Assembly (NCBI RefSeq): GCF_018294505.1
Contig: NC_057801.1
Span: 847,235,318-847,299,317 of the forward strand
Direction: 5' to 3'
Origin: Triticum aestivum
Taxonomy: Eukaryota > Streptophyta > Magnoliopsida > Poales > Poaceae
DNA length: 64,000 nucleotides
Part shown: in pieces, positions 36,001-48,086 of the stretch
How the letters are laid out: every line of letters starts with the position of its first letter
Numbering within the stretch: position 1 is the stretch's first letter
The notes under the pieces: model-generated
Seen by the model: only the letters and a program-made list of their open reading frames with translations
The model's database searches: none
Told to the model about the DNA's origin: nothing
Made by a program: the position numbers and the translations under genes

Positions 36001-36557
36001 TCCTCTTCCTCCATGAAGCTGAACCATCATCCTGGAACATCATGGATGGAACACATTCAGGGTAAGACGACACAAACACCTACACCCCTCCAGCAGTAGC
36101 AGCTACTGCGGCGCATGCAAACTTCACTTGAATGCCACCCAGGACACCGAAAAAGTAGTAGGGAATGAAAATTTTGGAAATTATGTACTGCAGGTTTGGT
36201 AGTTTTTAGATCCGTACATACAACATTTATGAGTGAGCATGGATTTGTGTGATCACTGAAGCTGAAGCTACTTGATAATAATGTCAGCGCTCGGCATCCA
36301 AATTACTACTAAATGAGTAATGAATTGAGGCGAGAATAATCCATGATTAGATGGTTGAAATAGCTCAAGAGACAAGAAGACGGAGCGTGGAGCTGGGGTG
36401 ACCTCGTCGGCGTGCTTCTTGCCGCGCGCCCAGTCCTCGGCGCCGGGGGGGAGGGGCGGGGTGGGGTCGGGCTCCTCCTCCTCGATGCCGCCGGAGGGGG
36501 AGGCGACGCTGCTGCCGCGCTCGCCGGCGTAGCCGCTGCTGCTGGGGCTGGGCGGGC
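33030..36557 (-). pseudogene. MON1: MON1 copy B, lacks start codon and C-terminal exons
   Basis: Exons 2-11 are intact in frame and splice sites: 35952-36031, 35771-35842, 35630-35669, 35375-35476, 35129-35250, 34904-35036, 33647-33738, 33490-33571, 33224-33288, then 33111 down to a stop at 33030-33032. Exon 1 is present only from 36557 leftward (the part coding [12 protein letters not shown] onward) because a deletion junction removed the start codon, N-terminus and promoter. Exon 11 keeps the family-like ARIQDVLLKSNVLLEVQRSL and then ends after a few unrelated residues. About 3% diverged from copy A and under 1% from copy D over their shared 1 kb. Any transcript would need a promoter from the gag DNA upstream. 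Confidence 0.88.
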
Positions 36558-37412
36558 TGGGAGATGCTGGAGTACATGTTCATTGTGAACTTTTAAGGAA
36601 CCTATATCCGACCTACAGACGCGAACAACCTCAACAACATGAAGCAGCGCAAGGGAGAGACGGTGCGCCAGTAAAAACACTTCCTCAAAAAAAAATCATT
36701 GATTGCAATGATACTGAGGCCATCGCCACATTCAGGAACGGCACAACAGACCAATCTACAAGTCCAAGTAGATGCCGGCCTTGATGGACATCATCGTCAA
36801 GAACATCACAAGTGAAGATGCGTAGCCGCCAAGCAGCGGGCACCTGATGGTGATCAGAGCCTGTCCAACACAAATGACCAGCCAAGAAATTCACGGTGCG
36901 ATCATAAGAAAAAGCGTCGGGACGGGGATGACGATGACAACAAGGTAAATGCCGCCTTCGCTCCTTAGGGTGGAAATGCTAGAAAGAAGAAACAGTGGAA
37001 AAGAAGAAGGTCAACGACGCTATTGGGCCTTCGGTAAGGTCATGAACAAACCTTGTGATATCCATGGTCGGAAGAATGATGGTAACCCACCCGCAAACTA
37101 CACGAAGTAGAACTGTTGAGTCCATAAGAAGGCCAACACCGAGAAGCCCAACCCTCATAACGATGATGACGAGGGTGAGTTGCAACCTAGCAAAGGCAAC
37201 GATGGGCAGAAGCAGTTTCCACTACAAATAAAGGATGTGAACAAGATTTATCCATGTTACACCTCGAAAAAGGATCAGAAGCGCACTCCATGAGCTATCT
37301 GTCGTGGAGCCCACTGAGCCGAAAGTGCAACCCCTGGTCTGAGATTCTGACCACCTTTGATCTACGCGACCATCTGACTAGGGTTTTCCACGGCGGAATG
37401 ACCACATTCGTC
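36558..37412 (+). mobile_element. Gypsy gag relic fused to MON1 exon 1 (unit 2, first copy)
   Basis: Begins abruptly at gagatgctggagtacatg, which is internal to the gag relic at 45808. It is near-identical to 45808-46660 thereafter. Stops in every frame make it non-functional. Confidence 0.7.
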
Positions 37413-38281
37413 ATATGACAATTTCAGATTTAATCTCTAAGGGTCCATGTAGGTGGCATGACAAGGTGGTGGGAAGTTTAGTCCCACCATGCTAGTGGAA
37501 GGAGAGTTGGAGTGGTTTATAAGGGATTCTCTTCCTCATGCTATTGGAGCTTGAGAAGAGAAGAAGCCCTCGCGCACTCCTCCTCCTCCGCTCGTCGCGC
37601 CGCGGGTTGCGGGATTGAGCTGAGCCGAGCTCACTCCTATGCGCTTCTTTTTGCCGGTCAGGAACGGAGAGTCTTTGGGCTACCGACTTGGACGTGGGTT
37701 CAGCCCACGTCTTTCCACGCGCGGTTATGTGGGGCGCTGCCAACCCTAGCCGCCGCGAAATAGAACACATCTCCGCCTCCACGCCCACATCGTTCCTTTG
37801 CTGCTGCTGCCGCCGGCGACTCCATCCCGTCCACCGCGTACACGGTTGACGGGAGAGCAGGCCTCCGAAACCCCGCCTCTCCGGATCCTGTACGGAAGAG
37901 GGGCGATTAGATTTTTGGGTAGGGACTACGCGACTGCTCGCTTCTGTTCATCTACATCCGCATCACCTTCGTCATCACCATGTCGACCGACGCCGATCGT
38001 GCCACCGCTGAGAAGGCCGAGGCCGACAAGAAGGTTGCCGATGATGCCGCGGCTGCTGCCACTGTCACCGCCGCCGCGTGGCCGATTGGAGGGTATACAT
38101 CGCTTATCCCTCTCGTGTTTCTTTCTGTTGTAGCAGTACTAGCGATATGCGTAGATGTTTCTACTATGTGTGTAGGACATGCTCTGTTAGATCGTAATCA
38201 ATGTGTTATCAATGTTGTTCATGTCATGCTCATGATTTATTCATGGGTTAATTTAATCGAAAAACTGCCTACTTATTCATC
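37413..38281 (+). mobile_element. Probable copia-type LTR/leader fragment (first copy)
   Basis: Absent from unit 1, where 7022-7178 occupies this place. Contains ggtttataagggattc, a GC-rich leader and a frame (from 37980) starting MSTDADRATAEKAEADKK, which looks like the N-terminus of a copia Gag and then degenerates into a hydrophobic stretch that may be intronic. Complete ends are not visible. Duplicate at 46661-47529. Confidence 0.45.
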
Positions 38282-38838
38282 ATTGACCTCATCGTTACCA
38301 TCACCGTCCTGCAGTTGCGGTTGCGGTTGCGGGTAGATCGTCCTTTGCACCAGACTGGTCGGGCTCCTCACACACTTTCTCATCCTTCATGCCGTGCTTG
38401 AACGCAGTGATGGCATCGGCATAATTACAATGGATTATCTCATTTTCTTCTTTAGGAAACAGGTTCAGAAGGAGCGAACTAACTCACCTTTTCTCTTGGA
38501 TCGGATGGCATCGGCATAATTACAATGGATTATCTCATGTTTTGCTTGAAATATGGTGAAAACTTATGGCGGACGATCTCATCAACGAAGCATGTCGGAT
38601 GAAATTTTGTCAGACCAACAATCGATGAACAGAGAGCTTCGAGAGTGTGCCATGCGTAAGCCAAGACGGTCGCGCGGTCATGCTCATGCAAGCTGGTCGG
38701 TTTGGATCTCAAGCATTCCGGCACAGCCATGGCTAGGGAGCCTTTTCTACTAACGGTATGGTCTTGCCAATTGGATGCCGAGTCCGGCAACTCCTCAACC
38801 TCTTCCAGCTCGGCTGTCCTTCACTCTTAGTGTCTCCT
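38282..38838 (-). mobile_element. TE relic with the empty target site of the young retrotransposon (first copy in unit 2)
   Basis: Equivalent to 7179-7371 joined to 19705-20051. The single ccttt at 38487-38491 is the pre-insertion site. It carries the same 86-codon minus frame (38530-38790) as unit 1. Confidence 0.6.
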
Positions 38839-40456
38839 TGATGCGTCTTCAACGTATCTTTAATTTTTAATTATTCCATGCAATTACATTATCTGTTTTG
38901 GATATTTAATTAATATGCATTATTATGCTATTTTATATTGTTTTTGGGACTAACCTATTAACCGAGAGCTCAGTGCCAGTTTTTGTTTTTTTTTGCCTAT
39001 TTTAGAGTTTCGCAGAAAAAGAATACCAAACGGAGTCCAAACGGAATGGAACTTTCGCAATGATCTTTCTTGGACCAGAAGCAAACCAGAAGACTTGGAG
39101 ATGAAGTCGGAGACGCAACAAGGCGGCTACGAGGGTCGAGGGTGTGCCAAGGGGGGTAGGGCACGCCCCCTACCTCGTGGCCCCATTGAGGTCTCCTGAC
39201 CTAGCTCCTTCGCGTATATATACTCTTATACCCTGAAAACATTCAGCGGAGCCACGAAACCACTTTTCCACTGCCGCAACCTTCTGTGCCCGTGAGATCC
39301 CATCTAGAGACCTTTTCCGGCGTCCTGCCAGAGGGGGATTCGATCATGGAGGGCTTCTACACCAACACCATTGCCTCTCCGATGATGTGTGAGTAGTTTA
39401 CTTCAGACCTACGGGTCCATGGCTAGTAGCTAGATGGCTTTTCCTTTTTCTTTGATTCTCAATACCATACTCTCCTCGATATTCTTGGAGATCTATTCGA
39501 TGTAATATTCTTTTGCGGTGTGTCTACCAAGTTCCGATGAATTGTGGATTTATAATTGGATTATCTATGAATATTATTTGATTCTTCTCTGAATTCTTAT
39601 ATGCATGATTTGATATCTTTGCAAGTCTCTTCGAATTATCGGTTTAGTTTGGCCTACTAGATTAGTTTTTGTTGCAATGGGAGAAGTGCTTAGTTTTGGG
39701 TTCAATCTTGTGGTGTCCTTTCCCAGTGACAGTAGGGGCAGCAAGGCACGTATTGTATTGTTGCCATCGAGGATAAAAAGATGGGGTTTTTATCATATTC
39801 CTTGAGTTAATTCCTCTACATCATGCCATCTTACTTAATGCGTTACTCCGTTCTTTATGAACTTAATACTCTAGATGCATGCTGGATAGCGGTCGATGTG
39901 TGGAGTAATAGTAGTAGATGCAGAATCGTTTAGGTCTACTTGACACGGACGTGATGTCTATGTTCATGATCATTTCCTTAGATATCATCATAACTTTGCA
40001 CTTTTCTATCAATTGCTCGGTAGTAATTTGTTCACCCACCGTAATATTTGCTATCTTGAGTGAAGCCACTAGTGAAACCAATGGCATCCGGGTCTCTTTT
40101 CCATTATATTGAATCTCTTTTTCATCATATAAGTTCTATTTTCCATCTTGCTAGTTTTTGATCTACTATTTTGCAATCTTTTACTTTCCGATCTATAAAC
40201 CAAAAATACCAAAAACTTTATCATTTATCTATCGCTATTAGATCTCACTTTTGCAAGTAACTGTGAAGGGAATGACAACCCTTTATCGCGTTGGGTGCAA
40301 GTTGTTGATTGTTTGTGCAGGTATTCGGTGACTTGTGCGTTGTCTCCTACTAGATTGATATCTTGGTTCTCAAAACCAAGGGAAATACTTACTCTACTTT
40401 GCTGCATCACCCTTTCCTCTTCAAGGAAAAAACCAACGCAAGCTCAAGAGGTAGCA
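38839..40456 (+). mobile_element. Solo LTR, first copy in unit 2
   Basis: Same insertion and flanks as 20052-21674 and 48087-49709. Shorter by a few bases near 40214 (missing tattta) and by poly(T) length changes. Confidence 0.75.
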
Positions 40457-41339
40457 CTCTTTTCCTTATAAACTTTGCTGAGGGTCCATACGATTCTTAG
40501 TCGAGCTGCATCTTGCTCTGGATTGTCCAAAACCGCTTGGTCAAGTGCTTTGATCTCATGATCACTTAATACTATGCATCGCTGTCCTCAAAGTTTGGAT
40601 CCGGCGTGCCTGCGATATAGGTTGTACCACTGTGCCGGGGATGGTGGGAGGCTATCTATTAACTCACCCATCTCCTCGTCGGGGTCTTTTTACTGCTTGG
40701 TCCCCTCGAGGACGTTAGTGAGCTCTTCCACAGTGGCAATCAAGTGGTGGTGGGTGGGTCGAAAATTTTAGCCTGATGCTCCTGGGCCCGACATGATGCC
40801 ATGCCTTGGAGAACAAGCCCACCGCGTGAATGTGTGGCATACTCTCAGATTGCTAAATTTGACAATCTAGCCTGGAGCATAGTTCGAGTAGGCTGATGTG
40901 GCCGACCGAGTTGGCAACATATACACATCATGGTACCAAAGAGGAAGAGCTGACCTCGCATGTAGATCATGCCAGCGTCCACTAGAGATCCTGTATGATG
41001 TTTGAGTTCACCACGCGTGACTTTCATGGGCCATTACTTTCAGAGCTAATTCCGGTAGATCCCTCGATATGGTATCCCCGCAAGATGAGTAGATCATAAC
41101 AGAATGGAGACATGATTTAGATTTGTTTAGGCTCTCAGTACAAGGTAAAATCTTACTCCTGCTCGTGTATATTGGGATAGGGGTGTACAAAGTACATATA
41201 TTATAAGAGATTGAACTTGTGTATTGACTAGTTCAGCCATGGCTTATATGAGATACCATGCCCTCAATCTAGTCGGCTATGTCGGTGGAGGCTTCCAGTC
41301 TTTCTTGTATAGGGCCCATGGGTTGACATGATGGCCTAG
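40457..41339. mobile_element. Unassigned TE relic, first copy in unit 2
   Basis: Duplicate of 21675-22557 and 49710-50592. No gene is recognised. Confidence 0.4.
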
Positions 41340-41484
41340 CACTAGTAGAAAAGGCCCATTTGTCCCGGTTCATAAGGCCCATTTGTCCCGGTTCCCGGAC
41401 CGGGACTAAAGGGTCGGTACTAAAGGCCCCCTCCCTCTTTAGTCCCGGTTGTGTTACGAACCCGGACTAAAGGCCCTCCACGTG
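41340..41484 (+). mobile_element. Truncated CACTA terminus joined to MON1
   Basis: CACTAGTAGAAAAGGCCC plus about 125 bases of subterminal repeats. It stops at cacgtg and continues as MON1 intron 4 / exon 4. The uninterrupted sequence is at 50593-50737. The two partners share TG at the join. Confidence 0.88.
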
Positions 41485-42658
41485 ACCTGATGTTTCCCAG
41501 CTCTCACAAATTTGATATGATCACCACTGGATAAAGAAGGAACAACACCAAGAGGAAAATTCAGTACAGCCCACAGGAAAAGGTAAAGGACACTAATCAT
41601 TGCAATCAGCAAAAGAGGATTGCATACCTGTTCTCCACAAAAGAAACAATCGCTTGCAGTGTAGCAGAAAACCCAGCTAACCTGTGCTCATCTCCATACC
41701 TAGAAGTTGAACAAGACGAAGGAAATGTGATGTTATGGTTTCACCTGAGAAAGTGCAGCAATTCCTTACAAACTCTATCATGAATTCCTCTTTCTTAAGT
41801 GATTTTACCTAGAGTATATCGGCTTGCCGGAATTGCTCAAGATGAAGAAATGCTTCTTCCTCTTCCTCCATGAAGCTGAACCATCATCCTGGAACATCAT
41901 GGATGGAACACATTCAGGGTAAGACGACACAAACACCTACACCCCTCCAGCAGTAGCAGCTACTGCGGCGCATGCAAACTTCACTTGAATGCCACCCAGG
42001 ACACCAAAAAAGTAGTAGGGAATGAAAATTTTGGAAATTATGTACTGCAGGTTTGGTAGTTTTTAGATCCGTACATACAACATTTATGAGTGAGCATGGA
42101 TTTGTGTGATCACTGAAGCTGAAGCTACTTGATAATAATGTCAGCGCTCGGCATCCAAATTACTACTAAATGAGTAATGAATTGAGGCGAGAATAATCCA
42201 TGATTAGATGGTTGAAATAGCTCAAGAGACAAGAAGACGGAGCGTGGAGCTGGGGTGACCTCGTCGGCGTGCTTCTTGCCGCGCGCCCAGTCCTCGGCGC
42301 CGGGGGGGAGGGGCGGGGCGGGGTCGGGCTCCTCCTCCTCGATGCCGCCGGAGGGGGAGGCGACGCTGCTGCCGCGCTCGCCGGCGTAGCCGCTGCTGCT
42401 GGGGCTGGGCGGGCCGTCCTCGTCCTCCTCCTCGAGCCCCTCGAACTCCTCCCTCCGCCGGGACGCGGCCGTGCTGCTCCCGCCCCTGGACGCCGCCGTC
42501 ACGTACCCCTCCTCGTCGTCCTCGTCCTCCTCCTCGGCGATCTCGTGGCCGCCGCCGGCGGCGGAGGCGGCGAAGTCCGCCGGCAGGTCGGCGGCGCGGA
42601 GGGAGAGCGCGGCCAGGGCCTCGCCGGCGGCGGCGGGCGGATCGGGGGCCGGATCCAT
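41485..42658 (-). pseudogene. MON1: MON1 copy C, 5' fragment with start codon and exons 1-4
   Basis: Exon 1 (42260-42658, 133 codons), exon 2 (41809-41888), exon 3 (41628-41699) and exon 4 (41487-41526) are all open and correctly phased, with GT/AG borders. The exon 1 product starts [18 protein letters not shown] and has indels relative to copy A (an extra AASAA-like stretch, a shorter glycine/alanine part) but the same total length. Only about three bases of intron 4 remain, yet the donor GT (41486-41485) survives. Beyond it the gene runs into the CACTA terminus. With its own 5' flank it could be transcribed, giving at most about 197 MON1 residues without the rest of the catalytic core. Confidence 0.88.
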
Positions 42659-42925
42659 GGCCGCGGAGGGGAGTGGGATTAGTGGGGGGGAGGGAGGGGG
42701 GAGCGATTGGGAGGAGGTCGATCTATCACCGAGTCATCATCGGGTTAGCCGGAGCGGTCGGTTTGACTTGACTGCTTGGTGGGAGCTTTTTACTGGGTTG
42801 GTAATTGTTGAGTGAGTTCATCCATCTCTCTTGCCTAGATTTGGTTTCCAATTGTGGAGTTCATCTTTTGTTGCTTAAATTCATCATCAAATTTGCCTGG
42901 ATTTTGTTTCTCCGCATAAGGAATA
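42659..42925 (-). promoter_or_regulatory. MON1 copy C 5' flank / presumed promoter
   Basis: Homologous to 3830-4105. It retains the ggtcggtttgacttgac and tgggttggtaattgttgag segments, with several substitutions and small indels. No clear TATA box. Confidence 0.45.
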
Positions 42926-43324
42926 AGATTTTTTTTTTTTGTGATTAATCAAGCATCATTGCAATTACAAGAAATCATAAAATGGAAAAGAAATACAATG
43001 CACTCCTCGGGGAATCCCCATCCTCTCTGCTCCGCAGATGCCGATGGTGAACCGAAGTTGCTGCTGCTAGAGTTATGCGCCATCGTCGGAACAATAAAGT
43101 TGAATCCAGACAGACAGCCGGGAATTCATAGATCTCTACCGGGAAGTGACCACGATGTTGATCTCGAAGGATCCACGATCCGAAGAAGAAGACGAGCCGA
43201 GATGATCACACCTAGGCGGTTGCCCCGAGTCGAAGAAAACACAACCAAGCCAACTACCCTTGTGTTAGCCACAAATGGAAAGACAAACACTTTTTATCTG
43301 ACCTTGTCACTGGATCCAACACTT
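42926..43324 (-). mobile_element. Poly(T)-headed retroposed sequence, copy C
   Basis: Counterpart of 4106-4500, with a 13-base T run at 42930-42942 and the same gattaatcaagcat start. A plus-strand frame here (42941-43336) is antisense to the putative poly(A) sequence and not conserved. Confidence 0.4.
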
Positions 43325-44015
43325 TTTATCTACTGAAAGTGTACTATGACAACACCATATGATGGTTATCGTTCAACCTATTATGCATAGAGTACCCACA
43401 ATGTACACTATGGGCATCCACAAGTTATACTAAATGTGCATCATGTATTCTCAAACCCAAAAGTTTCAATCCGACATAAAGAACCTTGAAAGAGCAAGAA
43501 TTAATTCACCGCAAAGATGAAAGTGGGGGAAACATCATAAGATTCAACTCCTTTAACAAAGCTCGTGATACAATCAAGATGGGAAACCTACATGAGAGAG
43601 AGAGAGAGAGAGAAATAGAACACATAGCTACATGTACACACCCTCAACCCCGAGGATGAACTACTCACACATCACAGTGAGAAAGGAGAGAGAGTGGTTG
43701 GTGATGATGATGGAGATGGCGGAGATGTCTGGGCAGCGTTTCGGTGCCACCGGAGGAGAGGGGGAACCCCCTCCCCCTTCTTCTTCATTGGCCATGGGAG
43801 GGCAAGTGCCTCCCTGAGATTGAACCTCTCTTCTCTCTATTTCGTAAACTTTTCACCTAAAAAGACAAAAACAATAGAAAACATTAACTAACCTCTAACA
43901 CTAGATTAGTACGTTAGTACAAATAAAAAATTATATAAAATTATGCCAAAAGTATATATAAATGATGTGAATATAGCATGAATATTTTAAAAATTATATA
44001 GATACGTTTGAGACA
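43325..44015 (-). mobile_element. LTR fragment, copy C
   Basis: Counterpart of 4501-5360, without the 245-base middle part but extending to the LTR-like terminus gatacgtttgagaca at about 44001-44015. The GA tract is at 43594-43613. Confidence 0.55.
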
Positions 44016-45289
44016 GATAAGGCAGCCCGACTACCAAACGTAGTGGCAAAATGGGATCTCGAAATGAAGGTCGGCACAAGCAGTCGACCACTAGAGCGGC
44101 TTCCCATACCATCTACCAGGATAAATCCATGCCGGGGCACGCCACATGACCCGATGTCCTATCTAGCCCACCCCTGCCAAAGAACTCCATGCAGAGGGCA
44201 GCTTTGTTGCGCCTCCTCCTCCAGGTCTGTGAAAAGCACCAACCGTCTTTCACCAAATACGACTACGTGGCGGGCTTGAACAATGTGCATCACACTACCG
44301 ACGCCATCCATTGAGCGGCTGAGGGTCCATCTACCATGTGTCTGGACTGCTTTTTGGATGAGATCATCGCGCATACCTTCCCGTCAAATTTTAGGATAAT
44401 TGCGAGAAGTATGATGGTAACCAGGACCCCGAGATCTGGGTTGAAGAGTACATACTCGCCATCCAGATTGCAAATTACGACGACTGGCATGCCGTTAAGC
44501 ACCCACCTCTAATATTCAAGGGATCGGTCAGGGCGTGGTTGAATACTCTCTCGCCCAGGTCAATTAGTGACCGGGAGACGCTGGTGGACGTGTTCATCAC
44601 AAACTTTTAAGGAACCTACATCTGATCTACAGCCGCCAACGACCTCAACAACATGAAGCAGCGCAAGAGGGTGACGGTGGGCCAGTAGACACGCTTCCTC
44701 AAGAAAAAAAATGTTGAATGTAATGACGCCGAGGCCATTGCCGCCTTCAAGAACGGCACCACAGACCAATTCCTGTCAAGGTACTTCGGCCACTACAAGC
44801 CCAAGTCGATGCCGGCCTTGATGGACTTTGTCAGCAAGAACATCACAAGAGAAGACGCGTGGTCGCCAAGCAGTGGACACCTGATGGTGATTAGGGCCTG
44901 TCCAACACAAATGACCAGCCAAGAAAGTGATGATGCAATCATATGAAAAGCGCCGGGACGACAATGACAGTGACAACAAGGTAAATGCCGCCTTCGCTCC
45001 TCGGGGTAGAAACACTGGAAAGAAGAAATAGTGGAATAAGAAGAAGGGCGACAGGGATAATTCGGCCTTTGATAAGATCATGGACAAACCATGTGATATC
45101 CATGGTCGGAAGAACGACACTTACCCACCCGCAAACCACATGAACTAGAACTGTTGGGTCCATAAGAAGGCCACACAGTCCATGAAGGCCAACACCGAGA
45201 AGCCCAACCCTCACAACATTGGTGAGAGGGTGAGTTACGACTCGGCAAAGGCAACGACGGGCAGAATCAAAAGCAGTTGCCACTACAAA
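44016..45289 (+). mobile_element. Gypsy gag relic, tandem copy 1 (unit 2)
   Basis: Starts with ggcacaagcagtcgaccac (about 44072), which recurs at about 45310, so the relic is itself tandemly duplicated with a period near 1.24 kb. Visible gag words: YDGNQDPEIWVEEYILA, FKGSVRAWLNTLS, FKNGTTDQFLSRYFGHYKPK. Stops interrupt every frame. Confidence 0.7.
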
Positions 45290-46660
45290 TGGGACCTCGC
45301 AATGAAGGTCGGCACAAGCAGTCGACCACTAGAGCGGCTTCCCATACCATATACCAGGATAAATCCATGCACGGGCACGCCGCATGGCCCGATGTCCTAT
45401 CTAGCCCACCCCTGCCAGAGAACTCCATGCAGAGGGCAGCTTGGTTGCGCCTCCTCCTCCAGGTCTGGGAAAAGCGCCGACCGTCCTTCACCAAATACGA
45501 CTACGTGGTGGGCTTGAACATGTGCATCACACTACCGACGCCATCCATTGAGCAGTTGAGGGTCCATCTACAATGTATCTGGACTGCTTTTTGGATGAGA
45601 TCATCGCTCACACCTTCCCATCAAAATTTAAGATGACTGCGAGAAGTATGATGGTAACCAGGACCCCGAGATCTGGGTTGAAGAGTACATACTCACCATC
45701 CAGATTGCAAATTGCGACGGCTCGCACGCCGTCAAGCACCCACCTCTAATGTTCAAGGGATGGTCAGGGTGTGGTTCAATACTATCTTGCCCAGGTCAAT
45801 TAGTGACTGGGAGATGCTGGAGTACATGTTCATTGTGAACTTTTAAGGAACCTATATCCGACCTACAGACGCGAACAACCTCAACAACATGAAGCAGCGC
45901 AAGGGAGAGACGGTGCGCCAGTAAAAACACTTCCTCAAAAAAATCATTGATTGCAATGATACTGAGGCCATCGCCACATTCAGGAACGGCACAACAGACC
46001 AATCTACAAGTCCAAGTAGATGCCGGCCTTGATGGACATCATCGTCAAGAACATCACAAGTGAAGATGCGTAGCCGCCAAGCAGCGGGCACCTGATGGTG
46101 ATCAGAGCCTGTCCAACACAAATGACCAGCCAAGAAATTCACGGTGCGATCATAAGAAAAAGCGTCGGGACGGGGATGACGATGACAACAAGGTAAATGC
46201 CGCCTTCGCTCCTTAGGGTGGAAATGCTAGAAAGAAGAAACAGTGGAAAAGAAGAAGGTCAACGACGCTATTGGGCCTTCGGTAAGGTCATGAACAAACC
46301 TTGTGATATCCATGGTCGGAAGAATGATGGTAACCCACCCGCAAACTACACGAAGTAGAACTGTTGAGTCCATAAGAAGGCCAACACCGAGAAGCCCAAC
46401 CCTCATAACGATGATGACGAGGGTGAGTTGCAACCTAGCAAAGGCAACGATGGGCAGAAGCAGTTTCCACTACAAATAAAGGATGTGAACAAGATTTATC
46501 CATGTTACACCTCGAAAAAGGATCAGAAGCGCACTCCATGAGCTATCTGTCGTGGAGCCCACTGAGCCGAAAGTGCAACCCTTGGTCTGAGATTCTGACC
46601 ACCTTTGATCTACGCGACCATCTGACTAGGGTTTTCCACGGCGGAATGACCACATTCGTC
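45290..46660 (+). mobile_element. Gypsy gag relic, tandem copy 2 (unit 2)
   Basis: Second repeat of the gag relic, from gggacctcgcaatgaagg to ccacattcgtc. It keeps the longest relic frame (45277-45636: SFTKYDYVVGLNM and similar). It is the parent of 36558-37412. Confidence 0.7.
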
Positions 46661-47529
46661 ATATGACAATTTCAGATTTAATCTCTAAGGGTCCATGTAG
46701 GTGGCATGACAAGGTGGTGGGAAGTTTAGTCCCACCATGCTAGTGGAAGGAGAGTTGGAGTGGTTTATAAGGGATTCTCTTCCTCATGCTATTGGAGCTT
46801 GAGAAGAGAAGAAGTCCTCGCGCACTCCTCCTCCTCCGCTCGTCGCGCCGCGGGTTGCGGGATTGAGCTGAGCCGAGCTCACTCCTATGCGCTTCTTTTT
46901 GCCGGTCAGGAACGGAGAGTCTTTGGGCTACCGACTTGGACGTGGGTTCAGCCCACGTCTTTCCACGCGCGGTTATGTGGGGCGCTGCCAACCCTAGCCG
47001 CCGCGAAATAGAACACATCTCCGCCTCCACGCCCACATCGTTCCTTTGCTGCTGCTGCCGCCGGCGACTCCATCCCGTCCACCGCGTACACGGTTGACGG
47101 GAGAGCAGGCCTCCGAAACCCCGCCTCTCCGGATCCTGTACGGAAGAGGGGCGATTAGATTTTTGGGTAGGGACTACGCGACTGCTCGCTTCTGTTCATC
47201 TACATCCGCATCACCTTCGTCATCACCATGTCGACCGACGCCGATCGTGCCACCGCTGAGAAGGCCGAGGCCGACAAGAAGGTTGCCGATGATGCCGCGG
47301 CTGCTGCCACTGTCACCGCCGCCGCGTGGCCGATTGGAGGGTATACATCGCTTATCCCTCTCGTGTTTCTTTCTGTTGTAGCAGTACTAGCGATATGCGT
47401 AGATGTTTCTACTATGTGTGTAGGACATGCTCTGTTAGATCGTAATCAATGTGTTATCAATGTTGTTCATGTCATGCTCATGATTTATTCATGGGTTAAT
47501 TTAATCGAAAAACTGCCTACTTATTCATC
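46661..47529 (+). mobile_element. Probable copia-type LTR/leader fragment (second copy)
   Basis: Near-identical to 37413-38281. It adjoins the TE relic at ttgacctcatcg. Confidence 0.45.
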
Positions 47530-48086
47530 ATTGACCTCATCGTTACCATCACCGTCCTGCAGTTGCGGTTGCGGTTGCGGGTAGATCGTCCTTTGCACCA
47601 GACTGGTCGGGCTCCTCACACACTTTCTCATCCTTCATGCCGTGCTTGAACGCAGTGATGGCATCGGCATAATTACAATGGATTATCTCATTTTCTTCTT
47701 TAGGAAACAGGTTCAGAAGGAGCGAACTAACTCACCTTTTCTCTTGGATCGGATGGCATCGGCATAATTACAATGGATTATCTCATGTTTTGCTTGAAAT
47801 ATGGTGAAAACTTATGGCGGACGATCTCATCAACGAAGCATGTCGGATGAAATTTTGTCAGACCAACAATCGATGAACAGAGAGCTTCGAGAGTGTGCCA
47901 TGCGTAAGCCAAGACGGTCGCGCGGTCATGCTCATGCAAGCTGGTCGGTTTGGATCTCAAGCATTCCGGCACAGCCATGGCTAGGGAGCCTTTTCTACTA
48001 ACGGTATGGTCTTGCCAATTGGATGCCGAGTCCGGCAACTCCTCAACCTCTTCCAGCTCGGCTGTCCTTCACTCTTAGTGTCTCCT
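47530..48086 (-). mobile_element. TE relic with empty target site (second copy)
   Basis: Same as 38282-38838. The single ccttt is at 47735-47739. Confidence 0.6.

Larger units (their letters stand above)
35627..41484. repeat. First copy of the internal tandem duplication (shortened)
   Basis: Corresponds to 41483-50737 (9.25 kb) minus about 3.4 kb that ran from MON1 exon 1 (42414) to the gag relic (45808). Apart from that deletion the two copies differ by roughly 0.3% by eye. Confidence 0.85.

Noticed and set aside
37980..38336. 118-codon frame in the copia-like fragment (also 47228-47584)
   Set aside because: The start resembles a Gag N-terminus, but the rest is a hydrophobic read-through of probable non-coding DNA with no family match. 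Kept only as part of the mobile element.
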